From the NCBI GenBank assembly GCA_946535435.1, contig CAMNDM010000011.1, positions 1 to 64,000 of the forward strand: a stretch of 64,000 bases of DNA, given 5' to 3'. The position numbers were made by a program, and so were the translations under genes. Position 1 is the first letter of the stretch; each line of letters starts with the position of its first letter. Of the stretch, positions 32,799-41,153 are shown one piece after another. The notes beneath the pieces were generated by a model. That model ran no database searches. It was not told the origin of the DNA and saw nothing but the letters and a program-made list of their open reading frames with translations. The DNA is from Physcocola sp002396385. Lineage in GTDB: Bacteria; Bacteroidota; Bacteroidia; Bacteroidales; Paludibacteraceae.

Positions 32799-33791
32799 TT
32801 ACTCAGCGTTCAAAGTGAAACGTTTGAAAGCGGTAACGGTCAAACCCTTGCTCTGGCTGTCCATGTACTGGGTCATGTTCAACTTAGGGTCGCGGTTGTA
32901 TTCCTGGTTCAACAGGCAGTTTTCCTTGAAGAACTTGTTAACCATACCGGCAGCAATGTTCTGGATCATCTGTTCAGGAAGGTTTGCAGCCTTTTCAGCG
33001 GCAACGGTCTTCTTGATTTCGCGAGCCTTAGCACCGTCTTCTGCTGTAATCCAACCCTTACCGATGTTAGATTCGATGTGCTCTTCGCTGTCAACGTGTG
33101 CAGGGTTGATGCCGGCCTTCTTCAAAGCCTGCTCAACTGCCTTGTCGATCTGGTTCTGCTTTGCCTTCTCAACAGCGTTTCTCTTTTCTGCCTCAACAAC
33201 ATCGGCAGGAAGAGAAGCCTCGTCAAGAGAAAGTGGGTTCATAGCAGCAACCTGCATTGCAACTTCCTTCTTAACGTCGTTGGCAACGTTAGCCTGGTTG
33301 AAGGCAACGATGGTAGCCAACTTGTTTCCTGGGTGGATGTAGGCAACTACGTCTGAACCTTCAACGAAAGTGAAGAAGTCCAATTCGAGCTTTTCACCGG
33401 TAACACCACTTCTTTCAGTAACCTTGGCGCTGATTTCCTCGCCGTCGAGCTTCATTGCCTTCAAAGCGTCGAGGTCTGCTGGCTTGTTCTGGAGGGCAAC
33501 GTTCAAGATGTCTTGTGTCAGCTTGATGTGGCCTTCGTTCTTAGCAACGAAGTCGGTCTCGCACTTCAAAGCAACGATAGCCGCATAGTTGCCGTTAACG
33601 CCGGCAAGAACACAACCTTCAGCTGCAGTTCTTTCACTTCTTTTTGCTGCAATAGCCTTACCTCTTTCGCGGATAAGCTCCATTGCTCTGGTTTCGTCAC
33701 CATTTGCCTCTTCAAGGGCTTTCTTTACGTCAGACAAGCCTGCACCGCTCTTTGCGCGCAATGCCTTGATCTGTTCTATTGTAATTGCCAT
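32799..33791 (-). CDS. tsf: Elongation factor Ts
   Basis: EF-Ts exchanges GDP on EF-Tu. The N-terminal UBA-like domain (IKALRAKSGAGLSDVKKALE) and the core motif CETDFVAKNE near residue 80 are present. The length, 330 residues, is longer than the E. coli form (283) because of insertions in the core, as is usual in Bacteroidetes. It is the last gene of rplM-rpsI-rpsB-tsf. A strong hairpin (33822-33855) lies between rpsB and this gene, suggesting partial termination and lower expression of tsf. Confidence 0.97.
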   Translation of the reverse strand: MAITIEQIKALRAKSGAGLSDVKKALEEANGDETRAMELIRERGKAIAAKRSERTAAEGCVLAGVNGNYAAIVALKCETDFVAKNEGHIKLTQDILNVALQNKPADLDALKAMKLDGEEISAKVTERSGVTGEKLELDFFTFVEGSDVVAYIHPGNKLATIVAFNQANVANDVKKEVAMQVAAMNPLSLDEASLPADVVEAEKRNAVEKAKQNQIDKAVEQALKKAGINPAHVDSEEHIESNIGKGWITAEDGAKAREIKKTVAAEKAANLPEQMIQNIAAGMVNKFFKENCLLNQEYNRDPKLNMTQYMDSQSKGLTVTAFKRFTLNAE

Positions 33792-33821
33792 TTTAATGCT
33801 TGTTTATTTTAGATTTTAATT

Positions 33822-33855
33822 AAATAAAGTCTCCTCATCGGGGGAGACTTTATTT
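33822..33855 (-). terminator. Intercistronic hairpin between rpsB and tsf
   Basis: A 13-bp stem (33822-33834 with 33843-33855) closes an 8-base loop. On the minus strand the stem is followed by an A/T-rich stretch without a long T run. It may act as an attenuator or as an mRNA-stabilising structure rather than a full stop. Confidence 0.65.
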
Positions 33856-33882
33856 ATATTTATGTAGAAGCGGTTAAGCTAA

Positions 33883-34680
33883 TTACTCAGCTTTAGTCTC
33901 TTCGTTAGCCTTTCTAGCTGCCTTAGCGCCGCGACGTGGCTTTGCTTCGCCTTCTTCGTTGCTCTTGTCAGCCTCTTCAGCCTGCTTTTCAGCCTTACGC
34001 TCGTCCAAACCTTCCTGAATTGCGCTGTCGAGAGCAGTCAAGATAACGTCGATACTCTTGGTTGCATCGTCGTTAGCTGGAATAACGTAGTCGATGTTGG
34101 CAGGGTTTGAGTTAGTATCTACAAGACCGAATACAGGGATGCCAAGGCGGTTAGCCTCCTTAACAGCGATGTGTTCCTTCATTACGTCTACTACGAGAAG
34201 GGCTGAAGGAAGACGGGTCAAGTCTGCGATGCTGCCCAAGTTCTTCTGCAACTTGTCCTTCTGACGTGAAATCTGGAGTTTCTCACGCTTTGAAAGGTTG
34301 GCGAAAGTACCATCGTTGGTCATCTTGTCGATGTTGGTCATCTTCTTAACTGCCTTACGGATGGTAGGGAAGTTAGTCAAAGTACCACCTGCCCAACGCT
34401 CGGTAACGTATGGCATCTGAACGGCTTCTGCCTTTTCAGCAACGATTGACTTTGCCTGTTTCTTTGTAGCTACAAAAAGGATTTTTTTGCCCGATTTCGC
34501 AATTTGCTTCAATGCGGCTGCTGCCTCATCTACTTTAACTACGGTTTTGTGAAGATCAATAATATGGATACCGTTACGTTCCATGAAGATATATGGAGCC
34601 ATTGCTGGATTCCATTTGCGTTTCAGGTGACCAAAGTGGCAACCTGCTTCTAACAACTCATCAAAATTAGTTCTTGACAT
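33883..34680 (-). CDS. rpsB: 30S ribosomal protein S2
   Basis: The N-terminus SRTNFDELLEAGCHFGHLKRKWNP is the classic S2 start, and later motifs RWAGGTLTNF and GLVDTNSNP are intact. The C-terminal tail of about 40 residues is rich in Glu, Lys and Ala (ADKSNEEGEAKPRRGAKAAR), which is common in this phylum. It lies 152 bases downstream of rpsI in the ribosomal operon, and is followed by the hairpin before tsf. Confidence 0.98.
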   Translation of the reverse strand: MSRTNFDELLEAGCHFGHLKRKWNPAMAPYIFMERNGIHIIDLHKTVVKVDEAAAALKQIAKSGKKILFVATKKQAKSIVAEKAEAVQMPYVTERWAGGTLTNFPTIRKAVKKMTNIDKMTNDGTFANLSKREKLQISRQKDKLQKNLGSIADLTRLPSALLVVDVMKEHIAVKEANRLGIPVFGLVDTNSNPANIDYVIPANDDATKSIDVILTALDSAIQEGLDERKAEKQAEEADKSNEEGEAKPRRGAKAARKANEETKAE

Positions 34681-34832
34681 TGTTTTTTCTTTTTTAATCG
34701 TTTACTTTCTTTTTCTTTTACAAACGGTGGGGTAGTTGCGTTAGTTCGCAAGTCCTCATCGTTTAGATACTAAACGTTGCTCTTTTCAGTGTTGCTTCAT
34801 TCAATGGCATGAATAGCAACATCCACCAAGAA

Positions 34833-35219
34833 TTAACGTTTGCTGAACTGGAATTTCTTTCTTGCTTTTGGACGTCCTGGCTTCTTACGTTCAACCTCAC
34901 GTGCGTCGCGGGTCAAGAATCCTTCTGACTTCAAAGCTGGCTTGTTCTCTGCGTTAATCTTTACCAATGCGCGGGCAATGGCAAGACGAAGTGCTTGAGC
35001 CTGGCCTGTGATACCTCCACCGTCAAGGTTTACCTTGATGTCGTACTGCTCGGCTACGTTCAGCTTGTTCAATGGCTGCTTTACAACGTACTGGAGCAGG
35101 CTTGATGGGAAATAGGTTTCAAGCTCTTTCTTGTTGATAGTAATCGCACCTTTACCTTCGCTTACATAAACACGGGCTACGGCCGATTTTCTTCTTCCAA
35201 TGGCGTTTATTACTTCCAT
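34833..35219 (-). CDS. rpsI: 30S ribosomal protein S9
   Basis: The 128-residue protein has the full S9 pattern: IGRRKSAVARVYVSEG at the start, GGGITGQAQALRLAIARAL in the middle, and the C-terminal tail PGRPKARKKFQFSKR, which contacts the P-site tRNA. It lies 5 bases downstream of rplM. Confidence 0.98.
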   Translation of the reverse strand: MEVINAIGRRKSAVARVYVSEGKGAITINKKELETYFPSSLLQYVVKQPLNKLNVAEQYDIKVNLDGGGITGQAQALRLAIARALVKINAENKPALKSEGFLTRDAREVERKKPGRPKARKKFQFSKR

Positions 35220-35224
35220 ATTTA

Positions 35225-35686
35225 TTAATTAATTGCGTTTAAATCGATTACTTTTGGCTGCTGTGCTTCTTGCTTGTGCTCGTTGCCAGCATATACATAC
35301 AGATTGTTGATCAATTGGTCTGCAAGCTTGTTCTTAGGGAGCATTCCCTTTACAACCTTACGGATCAACTTTGCAGGATTGTCGTTCAATACCTTGCCTT
35401 GAGCAACTCCTTTCTGTCCGCCTGGGTAACCAGACCATGATAAATAAATACGGTCAGTAAGTTTGTTACCGGTGATTTTTACTTTTGCTGCGTTGATGAT
35501 TACTACGTTGTCACCGCAGTCCTGATTTGGAGTGAAACATGGCTTGTACTTGCCTCTAAGGAGCTTAGCTACCTTTGAGCACATTCTACCAAGTACAAGG
35601 TCGGTGGCGTCGATCAACACCCACTCCTTTTTCTTCTGAGCTTCTTCTTTGCTTACAGAGATGGTTTTGTAACTTAAAGTATCCAC
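35225..35686 (-). CDS. rplM: 50S ribosomal protein L13
   Basis: L13 is an early assembly protein of the large subunit. The segments WVLIDATDLVLGRMCSKVA and CGDNVVIINAAKVKITGNK are typical, with HEP-like end replaced by EHKQEAQQPKVIDL. It is the first gene of the operon; a -7 promoter motif lies at 35783-35790. Confidence 0.98.
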   Translation of the reverse strand: MDTLSYKTISVSKEEAQKKKEWVLIDATDLVLGRMCSKVAKLLRGKYKPCFTPNQDCGDNVVIINAAKVKITGNKLTDRIYLSWSGYPGGQKGVAQGKVLNDNPAKLIRKVVKGMLPKNKLADQLINNLYVYAGNEHKQEAQQPKVIDLNAIN

Positions 35687-35782
35687 TGCTTTAAATTTTT
35701 ATTAATTAATTAATCTGTTCACACCTAACCCCATCGGGCAAATAGGGTATAGGATTTTAATTTGGATAATAATTTCGGATTG

Positions 35783-35790
35783 CAAAGGTA
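35783..35790 (-). promoter_or_regulatory. -7 promoter motif for the rplM operon
   Basis: On the minus strand the sequence reads TACCTTTG, a match to TAnnTTTG, 97 bases before the rplM ATG. The long leader could hold ribosomal-protein autoregulation. Confidence 0.55.
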
Positions 35791-35844
35791 AGATTTTTTG
35801 ACGACTAAAAAAAACAATTTTACTTTTTTTGCTTGACTCTTAAT

Positions 35845-35884
35845 AAAAAAGAGGGGCAAACCTTCCGGCTTGCCCCTCTTTTTT
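35845..35884 (-). terminator. Terminator of the exbB-exbD operon
   Basis: A 15-bp stem (35845-35859 with 35870-35884) closes a 10-base loop, with a T run on the minus strand. It lies 14 bases after the last exbD stop and separates that operon from the rplM promoter. Confidence 0.9.
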
Positions 35885-35897
35885 GACTCTGCGATGA

Positions 35898-36365
35898 TTA
35901 ATTGATTTTCTTCTTCGCTGTATAGTTGATCTTAAGTGCGTTCGCTTTACGCAACGCCTGCTTAACATCGCTCACAATTCCCATCTTGGTGTGCTCGTCT
36001 GCTTTTAGCGATACAATCATCAAACCTCTTTCCTCTTCTTTCATTGAGGCGTTCTGGCTTGCTATGTATGACGATACCTTTTCTGGGTCGCTAACAATAT
36101 CGTCGTCCAATTGGATGCGTGAGTCGGTTCCATACATCCTGTTTTGGGCGTTTGGCTCACCTATATATATATAGCGTACCAAACTTTTCTTCTCCAACTT
36201 GGTCAACTCAGTCGCCTGTGGTAAACCTATTGTCACCTTGTAGGTGTTTTCCTTCATGTGTGTCGTACTCATAAAGAAGAACAACAACATGAACACAATG
36301 TCAGGAAGAGATGCTGTACTGATGGCCTTAAGTTTGCGGCCGCCTTTTTTTCTAAATGTTGCCAT
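35898..36365 (-). CDS. ExbD/TolR biopolymer transport protein (second copy)
   Basis: The 155-residue protein has a short cytoplasmic N-terminus (KKGGRKLKAISTASLPDI), a single transmembrane helix (about 19-35, with the conserved Asp in SLPDIVFMLLFFF) and a periplasmic domain ending RKANALKINYTAKKK. It works with ExbB to convert the proton gradient into motion of TonB. The start codon shares one base with the preceding exbD stop (TAATG overlap), indicating coupled translation. Confidence 0.93.
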   Translation of the reverse strand: MATFRKKGGRKLKAISTASLPDIVFMLLFFFMSTTHMKENTYKVTIGLPQATELTKLEKKSLVRYIYIGEPNAQNRMYGTDSRIQLDDDIVSDPEKVSSYIASQNASMKEEERGLMIVSLKADEHTKMGIVSDVKQALRKANALKINYTAKKKIN

Positions 36366-36952
36366 TATTTACCTCCTCCGTATGTTTTAGGTTCTGCTTC
36401 TGATATTGCCTGTGGATAAGCTTTTCGTATTGCTGCTTGTTGGTCGGCATCCAATTCGCTGTACGGCTTCTTGAAGGCGCTCATCGATTTTGCGTTACGC
36501 AATTCGTTGTAAGCGGCTACAAGCTCGTTCTGAACTTCAATGTAGCGTCCGTAGTCGGTGCCACGGTCGTTCTGCAATGAAATGACGTGTCCGGTCGCTA
36601 CCATCATTGTTCCAAGGTATGGAATGTTGACTGGTTCTGCTTCTGGAAGTTTTTCGTTTGAGCCGTCAGAAGAAATGAATGCTTTTGCCTCCTCTTTCAA
36701 CTGGTTGACATTCATGACCTCGCCATTCACCATCAGGTCGTTATTGCTGTTCACAAGAATTTCCATGATGTTTCTTGGCTTGATATCGATTTCTTTGTCT
36801 GGCGTATTCGGATCCTTCATTGGAGGAAGCTGACGCGACAGACCCTCATCGGTTGCCATTGTAGTCGTAACAAGGAAGAAAACGAGCAACAAGAAGGAGA
36901 TGTCGGCCATTGAACTTGCGTTAATCTCTTGTACTTCTCTTTCTTTTTTCAT
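36365..36952 (-). CDS. ExbD/TolR biopolymer transport protein (first copy)
   Basis: The 195-residue protein has the same layout as its neighbour, with a helix near residues 15-35 that holds the conserved Asp (SSMADISFLLLVFF) and a longer periplasmic region. The periplasmic part ends QAISEAEPKTYGGGK. Two different ExbD proteins per ExbB are common in Bacteroidetes and may form a heteromeric stator. It lies 13 bases after the four-helix membrane protein gene. Confidence 0.92.
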   Translation of the reverse strand: MKKEREVQEINASSMADISFLLLVFFLVTTTMATDEGLSRQLPPMKDPNTPDKEIDIKPRNIMEILVNSNNDLMVNGEVMNVNQLKEEAKAFISSDGSNEKLPEAEPVNIPYLGTMMVATGHVISLQNDRGTDYGRYIEVQNELVAAYNELRNAKSMSAFKKPYSELDADQQAAIRKAYPQAISEAEPKTYGGGK

Positions 36953-36965
36953 TTCTTTCCCTTTC

Positions 36966-37445
36966 TTACTTTAATTTCTTGAAAAATGGGCTTACTATAA
37001 TTGATATTACAGCAATACCGATCAAGATATACGCTGTACGCAGTAACATATCGCTAATCTTTAACCAGCCTGAGGTGTTCTCGTCACCTTCGTAACCGAT
37101 GATGTGCATTGGGGTGCCGTCGCCAGTTAGGTAGGTGATAAGCATGATAACAAGCAGTACACCGAAACCACCCAACATAATGAGGGTCTTGCCACGCGCG
37201 TCGCTGCCAAGTTTAACGATGAAGTTGCTGATGGCAGCAAAAATTGTTACTGTGATGGTTAGTCCTAATAATAGGTATATGTAGGCCAAGAAGGTGCCCG
37301 TGTTAGGGTCGTTTGGCTCTGTTGGTTCTTGCAAGTCACTCAGAACTAGAGATTCTGGCGCCATTGCATAGCATGAACCGATGACAATGACTGCAAGAAC
37401 AATCAGTGCGATCAGCACCAAACTTGTCAATTTTTCGAGTTTCAT
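36966..37445 (-). CDS. Four-helix membrane protein in the exbB operon
   Basis: The 159-residue protein has four hydrophobic segments: about residues 8-28, 51-75, 86-105 and 137-155. The segment between the third and fourth helices holds GYEGDENTSG, likely periplasmic. I recognise no family by motif. Its fixed place between ExbB and the two ExbDs points to a role in the same motor, for example as an accessory membrane subunit. It lies 20 bases after exbB. Confidence 0.75.
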   Translation of the reverse strand: MKLEKLTSLVLIALIVLAVIVIGSCYAMAPESLVLSDLQEPTEPNDPNTGTFLAYIYLLLGLTITVTIFAAISNFIVKLGSDARGKTLIMLGGFGVLLVIMLITYLTGDGTPMHIIGYEGDENTSGWLKISDMLLRTAYILIGIAVISIIVSPFFKKLK

Positions 37446-37465
37446 GTTTTTATTTTTGTTTTAGA

Positions 37466-38329
37466 TTATTCTGCAACTACTGGTGCAGTCTCAACGGTTT
37501 GCTTTGCTGCTATTTTTGCTTCTTCTTCGTGCTTTACGATGATGTCGAGCAAGCTGATTGAGGCATCTTCCATTTCGGTGGTCATACCTTCAATCTTAAC
37601 GAGGATGAAGTTCAAGAACAACTGGAGAATCATCGCTACGATCAAACCGCCTACGGTAGTCAACAATGCCACCTTGATACCACCTGCTACGACTGTTGCA
37701 GAAATATCACCTACCTGCTGGATTTTATCGAACGCCTGAATCATACCGATAACGGTTCCCATGAATCCCAACATTGGAGCAAGTGCGATACACAATGAAA
37801 TCCAAGTTACGTTCTTGTCTAACTGACCCATCTGTACGCTACCGTATGAAGTAACGGTCTTTTCAACCATTTCTACACCGTCGTCTACACGCATAAGACC
37901 CTGGTAGAAGATTGATGCGATTGGGCCGCGGGTGTTACGGCATTTGTCTTTTGCTTTTTCTACGTCGTTCTCTTCAAGAGCTTCTTCAATATCCTTCAAA
38001 AGTTTCTTTGTGTTTACTGAAGAAAGGCTCAAGTAAAGGATTCTTTCGATTGAGAGGGCAAGGCCAAGAATCAAGCAGATGAATACGGCACCCATGTATG
38101 GTACACCACCTTCAATGAACTTCTGCTTCAACACGTGGTGGAGGCTCTGGTCCTCTTGTGGAGCTGCGCTTTCTTTCTTAGCCTCATCTGCTGCTGGAGC
38201 TGCTGCTTCTGTCTGTTCTGCAACCTGCTCGGTCTGCTGTGCTTCTGCATTTTCGTCAGCTTCTTGTGCTGCAACGTTTGAAGTCAACATGGCTCCAACT
38301 ATTGCAAATACTGCAAATACTTTTTTCAT
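37466..38329 (-). CDS. exbB: MotA/TolQ/ExbB proton channel
   Basis: The 287-residue protein begins with a signal-peptide-like segment (residues 1-21, cleaved near NVAAQEA) and then a stretch of about 40 residues rich in Ala, Glu and Gln, presumably periplasmic. The usual three-helix ExbB core follows: helix 1 near 75-95, helices 2 and 3 at about 175-250. Conserved ExbB segments are visible: LGFMGTVIGMIQAFDKI and VVAGGIKVALLTTVGGLIVAM. Energised by proton flow, it drives TonB. Its genes precede two exbD copies and an unknown membrane protein. Confidence 0.93.
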   Translation of the reverse strand: MKKVFAVFAIVGAMLTSNVAAQEADENAEAQQTEQVAEQTEAAAPAADEAKKESAAPQEDQSLHHVLKQKFIEGGVPYMGAVFICLILGLALSIERILYLSLSSVNTKKLLKDIEEALEENDVEKAKDKCRNTRGPIASIFYQGLMRVDDGVEMVEKTVTSYGSVQMGQLDKNVTWISLCIALAPMLGFMGTVIGMIQAFDKIQQVGDISATVVAGGIKVALLTTVGGLIVAMILQLFLNFILVKIEGMTTEMEDASISLLDIIVKHEEEAKIAAKQTVETAPVVAE

Positions 38330-38384
38330 TTTTTTGTTTCGATTTTTTAATTATTAATTGTTTTATGTTTTTTTCTGTTTAAAG

Positions 38385-38472
38385 CGGAGAAAGCGGGATT
38401 CGAACCCGCGAAACACTTTTGATGTTTACACGCTTTCCAGGCGTGCCTCTTCAGCCACTCGAGCATCTCTCC
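38385..38472 (-). tRNA. tRNA-Ser (GGA)
   Basis: The 88-base gene has acceptor GGAGAGA pairing with TTTCTCC, the D arm GCTCGAGTGGCTGAAGAGGC, the anticodon loop CTGGAAA with anticodon GGA, a long variable arm and the T arm CGGGTTCGAATCCCG. The long variable arm is typical of serine tRNAs. The 3' CCA is not encoded. Confidence 0.93.
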
Positions 38473-38617
38473 TGTTTAATCTGTGCTTTTGGTTGAATTT
38501 TAGCATCTTGTGCCTCTTAATGCCTTCGGAAATGCCTTTTTTCGCACCTTTTGCACGATTGTTATCAGCAAATTTATAAAAAAATAGTCTTCTTAAATTG
38601 TTTTCTCCTCTTTTTTT

Positions 38618-39394
38618 TCAAATACCGAACATTTCTTTTGCATTGTGGCTCGTCTCTTCTGCTACCTCTTCCACCTGGCTCCCTTTTATTTCCGCTATCT
38701 TTTCTGCCACATATCTTATATAGGCGGTCTCGTTCCGCTTGCCCCTGAATGGTACGGGGGTCAGGTAGGGGGAGTCTGTTTCCAGCACGAACTCTTTTAT
38801 ATCTGATTCTTTTATCGTTTCTTGTAGTAATGTACTTTTCTTAAAGGTGACTATCCCGTTTATTCCAAACTTGAAATCGCCATGCTCTTTTATTTTTTTC
38901 ATCTCGTCTTTTGTCCCGGTAAAACTGTGGAATATGCCCCTTATCTTTTTTTTGTCGAATTTTTTCAGACAATCCAGCGTTTCGTCCAAGCCGTTTCTGC
39001 AATGGATTATAATAGGTAGACCTTTTTCTACCGATAGGGCTGTTTGCTCGGTAAAGACTTCCTTTTGTTCTGCTTTGAATTTGTCGTCCCAATATAGGTC
39101 AATTCCTACTTCTCCTACTCCATAAAATTGATGCTTGTCGAATTCCGATAGTACTACCGATAGGTTCTCTTTCCAATTCTCGTCTACATTTTCGGGGTGA
39201 AGGCCCATCAGTGGGTGGAAGCGGGTAGGGTCGTATGCTTCAAATGCAAGCACTTCTGCTATGCTGGTGGTGTCGGTGTTCGGAAGTATTGCGTGCGTTA
39301 CTCCGGCCGCTGTAAGCCGATCTATTATGTTTTGCTCGTCTCCTCCAAAACTCTCTTTTTCGTAAATGTGTGTATGGGTGTCTATTAGTTCCAT
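38618..39394 (-). CDS. TatD family metal-dependent hydrolase
   Basis: The 258-residue protein has the TatD metal site: DTHTHIYEK at the start, GEVGIDLYWD near residue 96, PIIIHCRNG near 128, HSFTGTKDEM near 152 and the C-terminal LETDSPYLTPVPFRGKRNE. TatD proteins are DNases or hydrolases of the amidohydrolase superfamily with a TIM barrel; the physiological substrate is uncertain. It is divergent from the HD-domain gene. Confidence 0.92.
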   Translation of the reverse strand: MELIDTHTHIYEKESFGGDEQNIIDRLTAAGVTHAILPNTDTTSIAEVLAFEAYDPTRFHPLMGLHPENVDENWKENLSVVLSEFDKHQFYGVGEVGIDLYWDDKFKAEQKEVFTEQTALSVEKGLPIIIHCRNGLDETLDCLKKFDKKKIRGIFHSFTGTKDEMKKIKEHGDFKFGINGIVTFKKSTLLQETIKESDIKEFVLETDSPYLTPVPFRGKRNETAYIRYVAEKIAEIKGSQVEEVAEETSHNAKEMFGI

Positions 39395-39400
39395 GTTTTC

Positions 39401-39431
39401 TTGTTTTTCTGGTTCTGTTGTGTTATATTTG
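39401..39431 (+). promoter_or_regulatory. Likely promoter of the HD-domain gene
   Basis: TTG at 39401-39403 and TATATTTG at 39424-39431 are 20 bases apart, close to the consensus; it leads to the ATG at 39469. Confidence 0.5.
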
Positions 39432-39468
39432 TTGTATTATAGATTGTTTCTCTTAAACCTTTCCGCTT

Positions 39469-40005
39469 ATGGATCCGTTGTTGATTATAAAAAAATATGT
39501 TGATCCGTCTTCCGATGCTTATCGCATTTTGGTTGACCATTCTACTTCTGTTGCTAATTTGGCTGTCTCGATGGGGAAGGCTCATCCTGAACTCGATATC
39601 GATTTGCAGTTTGTGCAAGAGGCTGCTATGTTGCACGATATCGGCATAATTAGAACTGCTGCTGAGTCGATTGACTGTCACGGCGATGAACCTTATATTT
39701 GTCACGGTGTGCTTGGCGCTGAGATACTCCGTTCCGAGGGACTCGACAAACATGCTTTAGTTTGCGAACGCCATACGGGTACGGGACTTACAAAAGAATA
39801 CATCGACCGTCACGGGTTACCCATCCCTTCTCGCGATATGCTGCCTGTTTCTTTAGAGGAAAAACTCATTTGTTATGCCGACAAGTTTTTCTCTAAAACC
39901 CATCTGGGCGAACAGCGGTCTGTTGATGTGGCCCGCAAGAAACTTGAAAAATTCGGACCTGAGACCCTGCGCCGTTTCGATGAACTGCATGCTCTTTTCA
40001 AATAG
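39469..40005 (+). CDS. HD-domain hydrolase, HDIG type
   Basis: The 178-residue protein has the HD metal site: DHSTSVANLA near residue 23, MLHDIGIIRTA near 54 (the HD pair), CHGVLGAEIL with a further His, and ERHTGTG near 100. HD proteins hydrolyse phosphate esters such as nucleotides, or act as phosphodiesterases. The substrate cannot be inferred. Its stop lies 1 base from that of the convergent SUI1-like gene. Confidence 0.88.
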   Translation: MDPLLIIKKYVDPSSDAYRILVDHSTSVANLAVSMGKAHPELDIDLQFVQEAAMLHDIGIIRTAAESIDCHGDEPYICHGVLGAEILRSEGLDKHALVCERHTGTGLTKEYIDRHGLPIPSRDMLPVSLEEKLICYADKFFSKTHLGEQRSVDVARKKLEKFGPETLRRFDELHALFK

Positions 40006-40006
40006 T

Positions 40007-40351
40007 TTATTGCCTTTTTGCCTGGTGCCCCATGCCTTCCAGTAGGCTTATGGCTGCCTGTGCCACGTCTCCTTGCAATAGTATTTCCCCGCCTCTGGCA
40101 CTACCTCCGGTATTCAGTTTCTTTCTTAGTTGTGCCGCAAAGGCGGCTATCTCCTCGTCGCTACCATTATGTCCGTAAATAATGGTGGCTTTCTTTTGGC
40201 TCGCTCCACGCTTTTCTACCTTTATGGTTAACTTCTGTTTGCGGAATGTTTCTTCAACGGCTTCTGGTGTTGTTTCTTGTCTGCCTATTTCCATTCCCTC
40301 TTTTTCTGCTATTTGGGTGAGCGCTGCTCGCCAGTCTGTTTCCTTTTTCAT
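40007..40351 (-). CDS. SUI1/eIF1-like translation factor
   Basis: The 114-residue protein matches the SUI1 (YciH/eIF1) fold: KLTIKVEKRGASQKKATII, FAAQLRKKLNTGGSARGG and a C-terminal IEL-like LLQGDVAQAAISLLEGMG. In E. coli YciH helps discriminate initiator tRNA and start codons. Homologs are scattered across bacteria. It is a single gene, convergent with the HD-domain gene and divergent from the FAH gene. Confidence 0.9.
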   Translation of the reverse strand: MKKETDWRAALTQIAEKEGMEIGRQETTPEAVEETFRKQKLTIKVEKRGASQKKATIIYGHNGSDEEIAAFAAQLRKKLNTGGSARGGEILLQGDVAQAAISLLEGMGHQAKRQ

Positions 40352-40379
40352 CTTTATTGGGGGTTGCTTGCTATTTCTT

Positions 40380-40409
40380 TTTGCGTAAAATTAAAAAAAA
40401 TTATCTTTG
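40380..40409 (+). promoter_or_regulatory. Promoter of the FAH-family gene
   Basis: TTTG at 40380-40383 and TATCTTTG at 40402-40409 are 18 bases apart, a good match to the Bacteroidetes consensus. Confidence 0.6.
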
Positions 40410-40459
40410 CATACCGATTATAATTTGTATATTGCAGTTGCTGCAACTTGTTCTTTAAA

Positions 40460-41077
40460 ATGAAGATTATTGCTATAGGGTGGAATTATCCACGACATAA
40501 TGCCGAACTTTCGGTTTCTACTGTAAAACCCGAGTGCCCGGTCATCTTTATGAAACCAGACACTTCTGTGCTGAGGGATGGGGAACCTTTCTATTTGCCC
40601 GATTTCTCAAACGAGGTTCATTACGAGACGGAGGTCATTGTTCGCATCTCTAAAATGGGTAAAAATATTGCCCGCCAGTTCGCTAACCGCTATTACGATG
40701 CGGTGGGAATTGGCATCGATTTTACTGCGCGCGATTTGCAACGGAAGTTCAAAATGGCTGGTGACCCGTGGGATTTATGCAAGGGCTTCGACAATTCTGC
40801 CCCTATCAGCAAGTTCATTCCAAAACAAGATTTGCCCGAATTCTCGAAACTCAATTTCCATCTCTTGCTGAATGGAAAAATGGTGCAGACGGGTAAAACG
40901 GCCGATATGTTCTTTTCTATCGATGAGATTATTGAATATGTCAGCCGCTTTGTGACGCTTAAGGTCGGCGATGTCATTTTTACGGGTACTCCTGAGGGGG
41001 TCGGTCCTGTTGCTGTGGGCGACCATCTACAGGCTTTCCTTGAAAACCAAAAACTTCTTGATTTCAAGGTGTGCTGA
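40460..41077 (+). CDS. Fumarylacetoacetate hydrolase (FAH) family protein
   Basis: The 205-residue protein has the FAH core: IGWNYPRHNAEL at the start, PVIFMKPDTSVL, FSNEVHYETEVIVRI with the metal-binding Glu pair near residue 58, IGIDFTARDLQ, and the C-terminal FTGTPEGVGPV loop. Members hydrolyse or decarboxylate beta-dicarbonyl compounds, for example oxaloacetate or acylpyruvates. Small one-domain forms like this one often act as oxaloacetate tautomerases or acylpyruvases. The ATG at 40460 is the first in frame and follows a good promoter. Confidence 0.88.
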   Translation: MKIIAIGWNYPRHNAELSVSTVKPECPVIFMKPDTSVLRDGEPFYLPDFSNEVHYETEVIVRISKMGKNIARQFANRYYDAVGIGIDFTARDLQRKFKMAGDPWDLCKGFDNSAPISKFIPKQDLPEFSKLNFHLLLNGKMVQTGKTADMFFSIDEIIEYVSRFVTLKVGDVIFTGTPEGVGPVAVGDHLQAFLENQKLLDFKVC

Positions 41078-41153
41078 TTTTTTGCCGATGCTGGCTCTTT
41101 TTTGTGCTTTTTTGTCGTAGCGCTGTCTACGATGCTTTTTATTGATATAGTTT

